The notes under the pieces: generated by a model
What the model saw: only the letters and a program-made list of their open reading frames with translations
Database searches by the model: none
What the model was told of the DNA's origin: nothing
Assembly: GCA_013398275.1 (NCBI GenBank)
Contig: VZSE01002342.1
Coordinates: 1,837,881 to 1,901,880, forward strand
Reading direction: 5' to 3'
DNA: 64,000 bases
From: Promerops cafer
Lineage: Eukaryota; Chordata; Aves; Passeriformes; Nectariniidae
Made by a program: the position numbers and the translations under genes
In this document: positions 12,501 to 25,100 of the stretch, piece by piece
How the letters are laid out: each line of letters opens with the position of its first letter
How positions within the stretch are numbered: position 1 is the stretch's first letter

Positions 12501-13870
12501 TGCTGTTATATGTTACCCTTGAACAGCTGAAATCTGGAATTTGTATCACTAATGCCTGAGAGTCAGAAGTGCAACTAACCTTTGGATTGCTAATCTGTAC
12601 AAGTACTTAACAACTTCATTCTCATATAAACATGGGTTTTGTTTTCAAGCTTGCATGACAGCAAAATGCCATTTAACAGAATTGCTTCAGGTGTGGCAGC
12701 AGTTGTAATTACCACTCTTCTTCGTGATAAGTTCATGGAAAAATATACTGCTATTTCCAAAGTTCAATTTTAAGAAAACTGACAATCTTGCTTGCTACAC
12801 GCTCTAAGTCTTATCACTGATGGGTGGTGACAGTTTGTAACTACAGCTACAGCACTTCTACAGCTGATTTTTTTTCACTCCTGGGGCACAGGGGCCTCAT
12901 AGCATATGGAAGTAATATACAACTTGCACAAGTATTATTTAATTGTCAGAGGCAAAAGATCAGTATCTTCCTCTGGGCATCCAGTGTGATATTACAGAAA
13001 AAGTACTGCAAACTGTAAAAATGGCTAAGTGTATTTACCATTTTCTCCAGGCATTCGGTTTCAATTACACAATTTTCTTCCCTCCCTCCTTTCCCTGAGC
13101 ATTCAATTCATTTGGAACTATCAATGTTTACACTTTGATCAGTGAAAAGAGGGTCACACCACCCCTACAGGTTACATAGTATCACACAGCTCTTCCAGGC
13201 AGGAGCTACCTGCTCTCAACAAGTTGTGCTTGCAGCTAAATGCAAGTCTCTGCTTCCTTGCTCAGTGGCACAGCCAACATTTCAGACCACCTCTACTCCT
13301 TTAAAAATACTTTTCTTTGACATTTCACCAGCAGAAATACCCAGGGAGGGGAGTGGCACCAATTTAAAGAGAGGGGTGTTTTGCCCATGACAGAAAGTGA
13401 GGGAAGGGCTCTGCCCATCCCATCCTCCTGCAGTGCTGCTGTACCCTTTGGCAAGAACAGGGACTGTAGACATGAAGGTATGAAAGCAGTTTTAAGTTGT
13501 GCACACTCAATCAAGTGCTGTGTGAGTAAATTCCAAGGCAGTAATGTAAATACACAAATCAGAGGTCTCTAGTCTTTAGAGTGGGGCATCAGTTTATAAA
13601 GAGATACAGAGAGAAGACAAGGAAAAAATACAGTATGCATTTTTACTGAAATCTCACAAGTCATTTGTCTGGGTAGGGGAGAGAAGATAAAAGTGACATC
13701 AAGCAACTTCTCACAAGTCAGTTCTGTGGGTGGGGGAGAGAGAGTGCCTTTGGTACAGTCGTGGGAAGGGTAAGAGCGCTTCACTGTGAAACTTGGATAA
13801 AACTGACATCAAGCAACTCAGAAAAAACTTCTAGAACCTTTGAAGCTACAGAAAGCAAAATTTTAAATGA
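9531..13870. other. Intergenic spacer between convergent TMEM165 and CLOCK
   Basis: No exon, RNA gene or recognisable transposon was found. It includes a perfect CACGTG E-box at 12060-12065, a short TG run near 11862, and alternative AATAAA hexamers on the + strand at 10624 and 11576. The imperfect duplication at 13652-13818 lies at its right end. Open frames of 60-90 codons here look like chance. Confidence 0.5.
13652..13818. repeat. Imperfect tandem duplication
   Basis: TCTCACAAGTCA followed by a G-rich block (GGGTAGGGGAGAGA or GGGTGGGGGAGAGA), then GATAAAA and TGACATCAAGCAACT, occurs twice. The second copy is longer by about 50 bases inserted after the G-rich block. Confidence 0.7.
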
Positions 13871-13876
13871 GTTACA

Positions 13877-13882
13877 TTTATT
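13877..13882 (-). terminator. Candidate distal CLOCK poly(A) signal
   Basis: AATAAA on the - strand, about 5.1 kb after the stop, followed by T-rich sequence (TTTTGCTTTCTG). Confidence 0.4.
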
Positions 13883-13945
13883 CAGTTAAAAAATTGACAG
13901 TTAGTAATGGTCACATGAACACCAGGGAACTGTATCTACATTTCC

Positions 13946-13953
13946 TGACGTCA
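13946..13953. promoter_or_regulatory. Perfect CRE palindrome TGACGTCA
   Basis: An eight-base cAMP-response-element consensus near the distal end of the inferred CLOCK 3' UTR. Only the motif is seen. Confidence 0.3.
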
Positions 13954-14210
13954 ATATGAACGGCACTAGGGTTTTTCTGTTTGTTTTCTTTTACGTATAT
14001 AAATCTAATGCCAGTTAAAAAAATACAAAACAAAACTGAAACCCAAGACACTGTGAAATCAACACTGCTTAAAAACTCAAAATTCAATCTGATATATTTG
14101 AAAATAAATATTTTTTACCTTTCTTGTTAGAAAAAGACAACTCACCAACTGCTTTCAAAGCAATTACATCTTTAAGACCATTCCCAAAAGTGTTTCATAA
14201 ATAATTACCC

Positions 14211-14226
14211 ATTGATTGATTGATTG
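14211..14226. repeat. (ATTG)n microsatellite
   Basis: Four perfect copies of ATTG in the inferred CLOCK 3' UTR. Confidence 0.85.
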
Positions 14227-15249
14227 TCTATTAATGCAGCATCTCTCAGTCATAGCTGGGGTCTGTTATTAGGCCATAAAGTATTTTTTCAGACACAGTG
14301 TTTTGTTCCCCCCCCCCCTTCCTTTTTATTTAGGTATACTTTCTTTGAATATAGCATATCATGCTGGCAAAATTCATGCAGATGGCATAGCATGAAGTAT
14401 CGCAGAGTTTAAGATCACCTGTTTAAAAAAGACAAAAAAGAAAAAGACAAGGAATGTAGTGTTAAAAATCATGGTAGTGAAAAAGCAACTACCCAGTCTC
14501 ACGGAGAACCAAGATAATGTCAAATGTTCTCTTACAGTTGTCTCATCTACTATTATTTGCTTAAATATGTCTTTTTTAATCCAAATTAATTTCCTTCTCT
14601 TCAATTTTTTCCACCAGGGATAAGTAAAAAAATAAAAGGTTAATTATTAAAACTAGTCTCTTTTCCCTTTTAATCAAAATAACCATTTTCCAGCCCTCTG
14701 ACTGTATATCTAATTTTAATAATTATTTCAAATAGAGAAGCTTATGAATCTGACACATTTGACATCTACTGATGCCGTGACATTTAAAACACTCATAACA
14801 ATACCTGGGTTAAATCTCTGAAAATATAAATGATTCTTGAATTGACTTTAACATTTGAAAAAGGCCACATCTTTAAACCTTCAGAACATTTTCCCACAAT
14901 TTATAATCCTAAGGGACACTTAGAATTATTGAACAGGCAAATGAGCCTCCAGATGATTCTCTCTCATAGGCAACTGTGCAACTTAAAAAGCCTCCTTCCA
15001 AGGAAGCTATCATCCCTAATCCCTTCCCCTGGCCATATAAAACACAAAGGCAACTGGTTTTAGAAGCCTTTTTAATCCTGCACTTTAAACCTCAAAGGAT
15101 CACCATAATAAAGAAACATTTTCCAGAAATGTCTCTCTTGACAGTTTTATGTGTTATTCCTTGATGCGCCCCCTTTTTAACAGTTTCACTGACTAAAGAA
15201 ATAAACTGTTTTTCAAATAGTCTTTTCAGTAAAGTGCTTGTTATTACTC

Positions 15250-15284
15250 AAAAACAAACAAACAAACAAACAAACCAACCAAAA
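15250..15284. repeat. (CAAA)n microsatellite
   Basis: At least six ACAA units, then CCAACCAAA decay, in the inferred CLOCK 3' UTR (TTTG repeats in the transcript). Confidence 0.85.
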
Positions 15285-18200
15285 AGAGAAAGTGCTATTT
15301 AAGTCTTAAGATAATTTCTTTTTCCTGTGAAAAACTGCCTGATATATCTTTATTTTTTTACATAAAGCTGAAATGAAACCTATTTCTTGTAAGGATGCTG
15401 GGTTACTAATTTTGGTGTTTGGCAGTAGGCAGGATGCCCACAGAAGGTGGTGACACACTGGAACCATAGTGCAGAAGGTAAACCTTCTAGATGAAGTGGA
15501 AGGCATATGGAGAGCTCCTACTAGAATCCTTTCATATTTATATACAAATATAATATATATTAAATATAATATAAAAATAGCTATATTCTCTTTTCTCTCT
15601 GAAGTTATCCCAGACACTTTTCTTCAAAGTCTCACCCATTGCAGACAATGTCTGTCTCCTAAACTCCGTGCAAATGCCGTCTTTTTCACTCCATTATGTA
15701 TCACCAGCCCATTTCTTCACAAATACAATCCTCCCCTTAATTCTGTCAGAGTCGTTCTGCAACACTTCTGCTCCAGAACCTGCAGCATCACAGCGTTCAC
15801 TGTCGTGCCATTTATCAGGATGTTGCAAGTAAGTCTGTAGTAAATGAGTCGGGCAGAAGCAAAAGGCTGATTAAGAAAGAGGCAACAGCCTGGTCCTCTT
15901 CGCACTAAAACTCAAGGATAGTTCAGCAGCAGGGGAAGCTGCAGACCTGTTAAATATACACTTTTTAGTCACTCCTTGTGAACAAAGCACCTCCATACTT
16001 GCACACAATCAGGACCAAGTTCTACACACTTGCCTTTGTAAAGCTTGCCTGATTCACATCAGGAATTCTTCAAATGTGTGCTGTATTTTTCCAGTTCCTT
16101 AGAATTTCCCCATCTTATATCTTTTCTCTACTAGCTGGTAGTTCTGTAATTGAATGACCTCTCTCTGAGGCTACAAAAAGCTTCTTGATCAAAGCATACA
16201 TTTCTATATTCTCTTTCAGCAGCCATGCTATCCCATCATCTAATTTCTCTCTTCTAGTTTAGCCTTTTTACTGACAGACCTATAGCAGCACACCAGAGTA
16301 TTTAGGGAGAGGAGAATGGGAAGAGAAGTTGAAATGAAGCTTTATAATAAAAGCTGCATCATTAACTGTCTGGCTGGTATCTCTAATTTCTGTAATTCTC
16401 AGTGTAATAGCTTAATACACCTATTTTACCACTAGTCAGTAGTTCTAACAGCACTATTAAAGCTCTCCCAGTTTTCTTTTTTAGTGCTATATTTTTATTG
16501 TAATTGGTTAAAGAAATTTGTATCTAACCTATTTTCCATTAGGCAAAGAAGTGACAGCTAGACAGACCTCTAGTCAATGCAGCTTCATATAGAAACAGGT
16601 GGAATGGAGTGGTAGGGATAGCAGAGCAAGGCAGGATTTCTACACATAGAACTTTACAGAAACAGGTCTCTGACAATTATCTCAGTCTGAAGAATGCCAG
16701 AAATCCCTTTAAGGAAGGGAAAGTGTTTCTTGCTATGTTTGGTATTGGCATCTGTTCTTTGCTCCAGGTTGCAATAGGCTTCTTGGAGCAGAGAGCAATC
16801 TGATTCTCTTTGGTACTGTGTTTCTCACACTCCTTCCTTGTTCACTGCTTGGCCTTTTGGTGCCAAACATTTGCTTTGAGACTGGGGAATAACAAAGGTC
16901 TAATGCTGGGACACCGTGCAGAGGCAAAGGCTGGCCCCAAAACGTAACCAACGGCATCAAAGGCTTGGCTAAACTGGTATTTCCTCCTGCGGGTTTGGTT
17001 CATCCAGTAATACAATCAAACTGTTCCATAGTACAAAAGAGACCATCACCATTTGGTTACATTCATTCAACTCCTCCTTAGTATTCAAGATTAATCCAGC
17101 TTTCTCTCCCTAGCACTAGTTTTAACTGCTTTTACTGTTTTGGGGTTTTTTTTGTTTTGTTTTTGTTTTTGTTTCTAATTAATTATCAGATCTATCAGCA
17201 TTTATTAATTTTCCTCTGAATTTCTGGTTTCCACAAACTAGTACCATAAAAACCTACCAACATATACTTAAATAGCACATATCTGTTGGAACTTTTTATT
17301 TTCTTTATAAAGTGAAGTTGCCTTCTGAAGTCTTAGTTCAGTGGTAGCTCTTAAATCAATACCTGGTAGTGTTAAATGCAATCATGATCTCCCCCAAAAC
17401 ACACTTTAAATGCTTCCAAAAATGATTTAAAAAAAAAAATCAGCTTATTATTCTTCCTTCTGCAAAAGGAGTCCTGTCTTTTAAGGTTTGCTTTTTCTGT
17501 TTTTTCAAGAGTATTCCTTTAAAGATCTGAGATTTCTGAGACTCCTATATTTCTGGCTACTGTCTAAGGGGGAGTACCAGTCAAAAATATTCATGGTCTC
17601 AACTCAGACCACTGTTAAAATTAACACAATACAGAAATATCTATGAAGTAGATACACAAGTTTGGTTGACAATGTGCTAAGACTTCAAAATTGAAAATGG
17701 TTACAGATTCAAGACATTGTAATTCAAGATGTTCAACATTATCACCTGAATTAAAATCAAGGCACTATGGGTTTTGTTGTTGTTGTTAAAATGACCCTGA
17801 ATTAGTTCTGACTAATTTTTGAAGGAGAATAAAAAGATTCCAACATAGTTTAACAAGTTACAATTCTCACCACAGAGAAAGTGGTTAAAAAGTGCCCAAA
17901 AGGTTATTAAATGTAAATATATTTTTGTGCAAATTACTCCTATAACTGAAACATTCTTGAAAATTACTGTCATTTTTTTTTAAACCTTTTACATAAATAT
18001 TTCCAACTATGAACTATATCAAAAGATAGCTTTGGGGAATAAAATTCCAAACCATCCGCAAGAAAGCAGTGCAAATTCCTATTTTTCAAATAAAATGATG
18101 AATTCGTTATGAAATGATGAATGATATTTATGAATCTGAATGTCCTGAACCCTGATGCATGATCACCAGTTCAAACAGCTTCATCAATAATTTAACTTCA

Positions 18201-18945
18201 AGCAGTCAACTAACCAACACACTATACCTCACCGAACAAACCCTGACATCACGGACAAAGCACAAACAAGAGACTTGTGCCCACATTAAGGGTGAAAATA
18301 ATGATGCATCATGTTGTAAACAAAAGGGTAGAACAGAGGAAAACATTAGTCTGAGTATGGCATGAGAATTTAGGGAAACATATTCAAACCTACAAATAAC
18401 AGATTACATTTTCATGCATCATATAAAATATTTTGCTCTTTCTCCTTTTATGCAGACATATACACAATATTTTACAGCATCTGTACAACAGAGAACTGGA
18501 TTTCACACAACATTTTCAAAATATTTACTGTCCTGTAATCATCTGAAAAAAAATTAGATGGTTTTTGGACTATATTTCTGGCATTTTTTCCTGCTAAATC
18601 AAAACAATTGCTCCATGTCCATTTTAATACTTTAAAAATGTACAGGATTGATAAAAATAATATTTTCAGTATCACTCTCATTTCAGTCACATTTGGAGAT
18701 TTCACCTGGACAAATTACAACATGGCAGCAAATCCTTTAGAACACAGAAACTGGGGCAACTCTCAAAGTTGGCCATGTCCCCATCATCATCTCGTGGCTT
18801 TTCTTAACAGATTCCAGAAGTCAGAAGTAGATCTCAACACCATGGTGCTAGAAAGCCTTCCTACTGTTACCTCTGTAGCTTCAGTGCAACTGTTTGTGCA
18901 GCAGCCCCTCCTGGCAGTTTGCTTCAAAAAGAGGCAGTGCCCACA

Positions 18946-19122
18946 CTACTGTGGCTGAACTTTGGAAGGATCAGTCATCTTGTCAGTTCTGTGTCGTGAC
19001 AGCTGCTGCTGCTGAGACTGATGCTGCTGGTGGTGGGACTGAGTGAAAGTGCTTTGTTGTAGTGGGAAAGCAGCAGAGAGAATAAGCTGAGCCGACTGAT
19101 TCCCATGAAGTAACCTGGATGT
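18946..19122 (-). CDS. CLOCK: CLOCK coding exon 20 and stop
   Basis: The acceptor is CGTGTTTTAG. It encodes [20 protein letters not shown], a His/Gln-rich stretch and the terminus DPSKVQPQ, with TAG at 18946-18948. Before the terminus the sequence reads TDKMTDPS where I recall TDSLPDPS in human. Confidence 0.96.
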   Translation of the reverse strand, partial: TSRLLHGNQSAQLILSAAFPLQQSTFTQSHHQQHQSQQQQLSRHRTDKMTDPSKVQPQ

Positions 19123-22100
19123 CTAAAACACGAAAATAGAAAAAAATTACTTTTCCTGCTGCACTGAGAAACACGGGCCTAGCTGCTTTTTAACTTTTCA
19201 TAAGGGTTCAATGAAAATAAACTTCGGATTTGGCCAGTTAAGCCGAGAAAACTATGCAAAGATTTGTTTCATACTAATACATTTAATCAGTGCATCTGAG
19301 CAATTAATAAAGCAGCTGTAACTGGTCTTTGGAACTTCTGTGGCGATAGATAGGAACAAATGGCAATTTGTCTTCATTTCAAACCACAAAAGCATAGCAG
19401 GGCGTAAAGAATCTATTTGAGTAACTGTAGGTAGCTGTCATTGCAGTCAAATGAAAAAATAGTGCATGATTTGGCACAGATCACATTTATTCCCCACAGA
19501 CAAAACGCACAGTCAAAGAAAATGGTGCATTTGCAGTCCCAAACATCCCCTTTGAAGGAGACTTATTACTACTGGAAATGGTACTTAGTTTTAATAGTAT
19601 TCTTCTTAGAACAAAAAAAAAAGATTACTGAAGAAAAACAATGAAGGATGGGTATAAATGCACTAGGATGTCTCAATCCTGAAATGTTCTACAGCAGAAA
19701 GTAAAGTACATCAACTGCTCCACCTACAGAATCAGACTGTAAGATGCCCCATTGAACAGAAGCAGAAAAGGCACTTTTGTTCATTTTAAAGAATATTTAC
19801 TTCACTTCAAATTCTAGCACTTTAATAGTTTGTATTAAAAATACTAGACTTCTGCCTAGAACGAAATTCTAGAGTAGGAACAGACCTTTCGAAACCTTCA
19901 TATTTCACATTTCTGTTTCACGAGGATTAAGTCAAAATTTTATAAACTTTTAAATTTAGAAACAGAGATACAGACACTACCAACCTGCTAAACAGCCTCT
20001 CTAGCATTCTAGCCACCACTACATCTCCTTCACCAACCCCAGACGCTGGGTGACCCATGTTCCAGTAATTAATTGGAATCAACAAACGGCAACAGAATTC
20101 CTTCTACCTTCTCTTTCTTTTAGAGGTTCCCTATTTCTAAATGCCTTGGGTTTTGTCTTCCTTCTCTTTTGACCCAATCTCTCTTCTTTCTCCACTAAAA
20201 CAAGGTTCTTCCCTACTCTCTACTTACAAAGTTACTTCCTGCTCAGCCTCCCCTGTAGCCTAGACAGAATTTCATGCCTCATGTTATTGGCACGTCTTGC
20301 TTTGCGCTGTGCGCTGCTTTTCAGACCAACCATCATCTCTCACACCTTACTGCATTAATATGTAAAGTTAATGGAAGAAAATGCAAACTGTTCTAAAGGA
20401 AACATCTGTTTTTTCATCCCACAATCAATTAAGAACAGCAATTCAAAGGGAAAAAGATGTAAGATAGGACAATGCGTGGAGTAACGCTGCAGGAAAGAGC
20501 ACCTCTCTTTTAAGTAATAGGATTTTAGAGAACAGCAACAGAATAAACTTACCTCATGCATCAGGCTTATTCACAGGTTAGTATTTTAAGTGCTTTGTTT
20601 TCAGGTAAAGCACCCCTGATAACCTAACAATGCTGAAAGTGCCAGGACTTGGAAAAATTTGTAGACAGCTCTACATTCATTACCTGTAGGAACTGCTGGG
20701 GGTGCTGGGTCAGCTGTGACTGAGCTGGTTGTTGCACTGTGGTGAGCTGCTGCTGATGGTCCTGCTGACTTTGCTGCTGCTGCTGCTGTTGTTGTGTTAC
20801 TGACAAAGTCTGCGTCTGCTGCTGTTGGGCAGCAAAAGTGGGATAAGCTGTCACCACCTGTCCCATAAACATAGTACTTGGTACCATTACCGCTCCACAT
20901 GCTACCGGGGCCGTGACAAGTTTTGTTACAAGTTGCTGACCTTGAGAAAATCTGTTAATAGAAAAAGACATATGGAATCCCTTCACTAAAAAAAATATAA
21001 ATGAAGCATCACATACACTTGAGAAAGGCAGATTTCTTGAAGTCATATTTTGCTATAAAAACATGGGTTTTGATTAAGCCTGCAAACATGTTACTTTGGG
21101 CAGTTTAATTTCAAGGGTTGTATCCATGCAGTTGAAACACAAATCACACGATCTTTTTAATGCTACTTTAGTTCCTTTTGTACATTGTGCAACTGCATAA
21201 GCATACCATTATAAAAAGTCATCTTAAATACAGGTCTTGAAGATTTACCTGATTTGTCTGTCCTGTGTAAAAGTGGTTACTGCAGCAGCATTCTGGTTGT
21301 TGTTCTGTGGTAAGCTAGAGGGAACCTGCACCACATTTCCTGCTGTTGGTTGAGAAATCACCATAGTGTTATACAAAGGTGCTGAGACTGTGTTCTGTGA
21401 CTGACTGGCAAGAGAAGATTGTTGATTGTGTCCACTAAGTACATTTTGTTGATTATGCTGAAAAGAAATTTTGAGATAGTAAGTTGAAAATAGCCAGGTA
21501 CTACAGCTGTTCTCCTCACTGTCACTGCCCACACTTCTAAACTACCAGTGGTTTTTTCTAGTCAAATGAATTCTTATTTCAAAGTACACAGGTATTTCTA
21601 GTGACTGAGGCTGTAGAGGTGGGACTGGACCTTGGACATCCGTGTCTCTTACATTAACTTCTTCTCCTGTTCAGGTTCTGTTTTTCCCTGACTTTTTCAG
21701 CTACTTGCATACTGTTTGTTCAAAATTATCTTTTTCCTCCTTTAGCATCTCTGTGCCCAACTTAGACTAAAATGTGCACATAACATCAAGAATTTCTTCC
21801 TTGAAAATTTGGAACGAGCCTACTGCCAAGATGGTAAAACGCATCACTAGTCTGCCTCTTCACAAATCTCAAAAAGAAAGTACAGAATGTGGAAAAGGGT
21901 ACAGGGGAGGCTGACCACAGAGATAAGATGTATATGAAGTCTCCATACACATAATGGTCAAACCCATTAGAAGTGTTCAGCATGAAGAACCAGATTCTGT
22001 GGGGATACATGCTGTTGAGTGTTATTCCTCTGCTAAATTGTTATGGTTAAGTTTATGGTATAAGTTAAGAGCTGTTTCTTTGTTACATTATTAGGTTTAA

Positions 22101-25100
22101 TGTATATGTTGGGTGCTGTTAAGCTTTCAGGCCATGTTCCTTTTTATCTCTGCTCTTGCTGTCCTTTTGTCACATACACTGAAACACACAGACACAGACA
22201 CACACACACACTCCCCTAGATAGTTCTCAGTTCACTTCTGTTTTGACTGCCTGGATTTTGTTTGGTTTTGTTGCTGTTTGTTTTTTCCTTGTTGTGCCTT
22301 AATTGTCCAACTTTCCCTTTGAAGTAGTAGAGTGAATCATGCCAACAAACTCTGTCGTGCTGCCACTTAATATTAAATCAGGCTTTTGCTGACACCCTTG
22401 CCTATGATTTTTTAAGCAATCTCAAACACTCATTCCTAACAGGGGAATGTCATGGAAGCTGTTGTGTTTCAGCTGTGGTTTTGAGCAAATACTCTATCCA
22501 GCAAAATCAGCAATAGAATTTTACCTGTGTTGCAGTACTCTGCAAAGGCTGCTGCTGTATCATGTGTGGAGTATTTATATGGCCCGTGTTCATCCCACTT
22601 TGAGTCTGATTAGTCTGAACAACTTGACCTTGCATGTTTATTGGCGTAAGCTGCTGAACAGTTGAAGAATTTCCAGAAGGAAGCTGTACAGAACCAAAGT
22701 TCAATCCAGAAGCTGACTGCTGCAAGAACATCTTAAAAAATTCCACAAGTTATAGGGTCAGTATTCAGAGACTCAGCTCTAACTGGAAGAATCAAAATCC
22801 TGATTTTTAGAGTTCTAAACATTAACATTCACTATCTGTTCTTAAAGAAAAAGCACCATTTAGAGACTAACCAGTAATGCAGTCTACAACTATCTAAAGA
22901 CAAAACATATTTGAGATGACACTTCTATTTGTAGGATCTGCCTCAGTAACACTAAATCAGATGAAGAAAATCTCTGATTTAGTAGATCCAGGCATAGTAC
23001 CAAGAATGTAATCTTCCCTGACAATCAGAAAATCGTAACGATTATACTGAACTTTCCAACACCGTTGTAATAAACAGAATTCAACAAAAAAATATTAGGT
23101 TCTTTACAAAAAGATAGGCTCAAGCCTACAACAAGGCAGAATGTGCAGCACCAAAGTATTTCCTCTAGTTTTCACATTCCTGAACAAGGTCCCTCCACAC
23201 TGCATGGGAAGGAGAGCTGTGAATCTCTCCTTTTCAGACATGGATAAGGCAGTCTACTGCTGGCATGTTTACACTAGACATCACACAACACTGCAAATGG
23301 CACACGCCAGGAACTCCTACTCTTCCAACAGAATTTAAGCAACATACTCAATACTTCCAGGAAGTATTTTTTCTACTCCTTAGTCACAATCCCAACTGAA
23401 AATACTAAATTAATTCCTTAAAATGTATCTTAGTTTGAGGTGATCAGAGGTTTTTTTTGTTTGGATCTTTTAACTTGAAAAACCCAACAGAGTAATTCTT
23501 TTCTTCCAAATATAGCTGCTGAAAAGACAATGACAAGAATAGAGAAATATATACTCGTTAAAAAAAAATCAGAAATCAGGTAGTCAGCTGCTACACTGAG
23601 TAATGCACCCTCTAGACTTCTTGTCTTTCTAGCTTAGTAACTCCTTCAAGTTTTCCAGGCAAAGTAGAGCCATTCAGCCTGATAGGACAGTTTAAGAAAC
23701 AAAGAAACATGGATTTAACATCCTCAAAGCTAAAAGAGAAAAACAGATGCTCATCCTGAAGCTTTTGGATTAATATTTTAATGGCTGCAAAACTTTGCAA
23801 GAATTAACAACCACTCCATCCTTTTATATTTAATTAGGTTAAGTTATAAGCTGGGCTTGACCTGCTCAACACTGGGGCATTTCCAGATACATTCGGAAGC
23901 AAAGCATCAGGCTCTGGAACAGCAGCTTCAGATACTATGGATTTTAGACATATTAGGCCCAGATGGCAGCTGACAGGGAATATGGAGGATCATGATGTGG
24001 AATTAGGTGCCCAAGACACATTTCAGATGCCTAAATTCTCTACACATGAAACCTGTAAGCGATACACTAACTCACCTGGAGTCCTTGACCATGAACAATT
24101 TGAAGCTGCTCTTGAATCTTACGCAACTCTTCCTGCTGCCGATGAATATTTGCCTCTATCATGCGTGTTCTTTGCTCTAGCTGGTCCTTTAGATGTTGCA
24201 TAGCTCCTAATTGAGCTGAAAACTGAAACACAGGCTGTAGTGCAATGAATAAATTAAAAGTTGAGCAAAAATGACACTTTATTTACAAGAGATAAGTACA
24301 ATCCTCCACAGAAGCAAAGAAATCAAGCATTCCTCTTTAAATTACGAATAAACCATAATCTGAAGACCAATTCGTGAGTAGGAAAACATCACAGAATCAA
24401 CATTTAATTGATGCATGAGAATTGGTGAACTAAAAAAATCCATAGCACAAGAAATTGACTGGTATGCAAATCACACACACATATATGTGTGTATCATGGC
24501 ATAAGATGGACAGTATGCAGCACAGAGGAGGAGGGGTTTGGCTGCAGAGAGTCAGTCCCTGATATGAAGGCAAGCAGGTGGCCATTGGTTGATAGCTGGG
24601 TGGTAACCAGAGTCGAACCTGGAGTCTTTTGAATAGCCTACAGAAAGGGCTGTGTACACAGGGAAGTCTCTCTGCTGCATGAAAACCCCGATGTGTGTCA
24701 TCTCTCCGTCGGCACGCTCAGCGACACGTGCGCGTGTGTAGCCTTAGTAATTTACATGGTACTGCAGACATTAAAGCTCTCTCATGTTAAAAATTGTAAT
24801 TGTGCCCGTTTAGAAAAAAAGATTCATCCAGAAAGAGCTAAAACATACAAATAACTTGGGAACACCCTCAGTCACAAAAAGCTGAAGACTGAGCCCCTAG
24901 AGAAACTATTTGCCACTTCTGTTCTTCCTCAGACATCTGCTACAGGCCCCAAGTCAGTATAACCTTTTGATACTTATATCCTGTTCTTATTACACAGAAG
25001 CATTTCACAGACCAAGCAGCCTTGTGTCATAAGCATAAGCCTGAAAGCTGCCAGCAGACTTGATGGATTTTTAAATTCATGCTTTACAATATTTTAGCTT

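Larger units (their letters stand above)
13870..18945 (-). other. CLOCK: CLOCK 3' UTR (inferred extent)
   Basis: About 5 kb of AT-rich sequence after the stop with no exon, LTR or CR1. CLOCK messages in other vertebrates have 3' UTRs of several kb. The distal end is placed at an AATAAA (- strand) at 13877-13882. Other hexamers exist, for example near 14325, so shorter isoforms are possible. It contains an 11-G run (- strand) at 14308-14318 and a TGACGTCA palindrome at 13946-13953. Confidence 0.45.

Noticed and set aside
11202..13514. Several 60-90 codon frames in the spacer as small genes
   Set aside because: Overlapping frames on both strands without recognisable domains or splice structure; frequency fits chance.
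24598..24622. Primer-binding site or tRNA gene at the B-box-like motif
   Set aside because: The distance from the T-loop to a CCA end is too short for a tRNA 3' end, and no A-box or cloverleaf was found.
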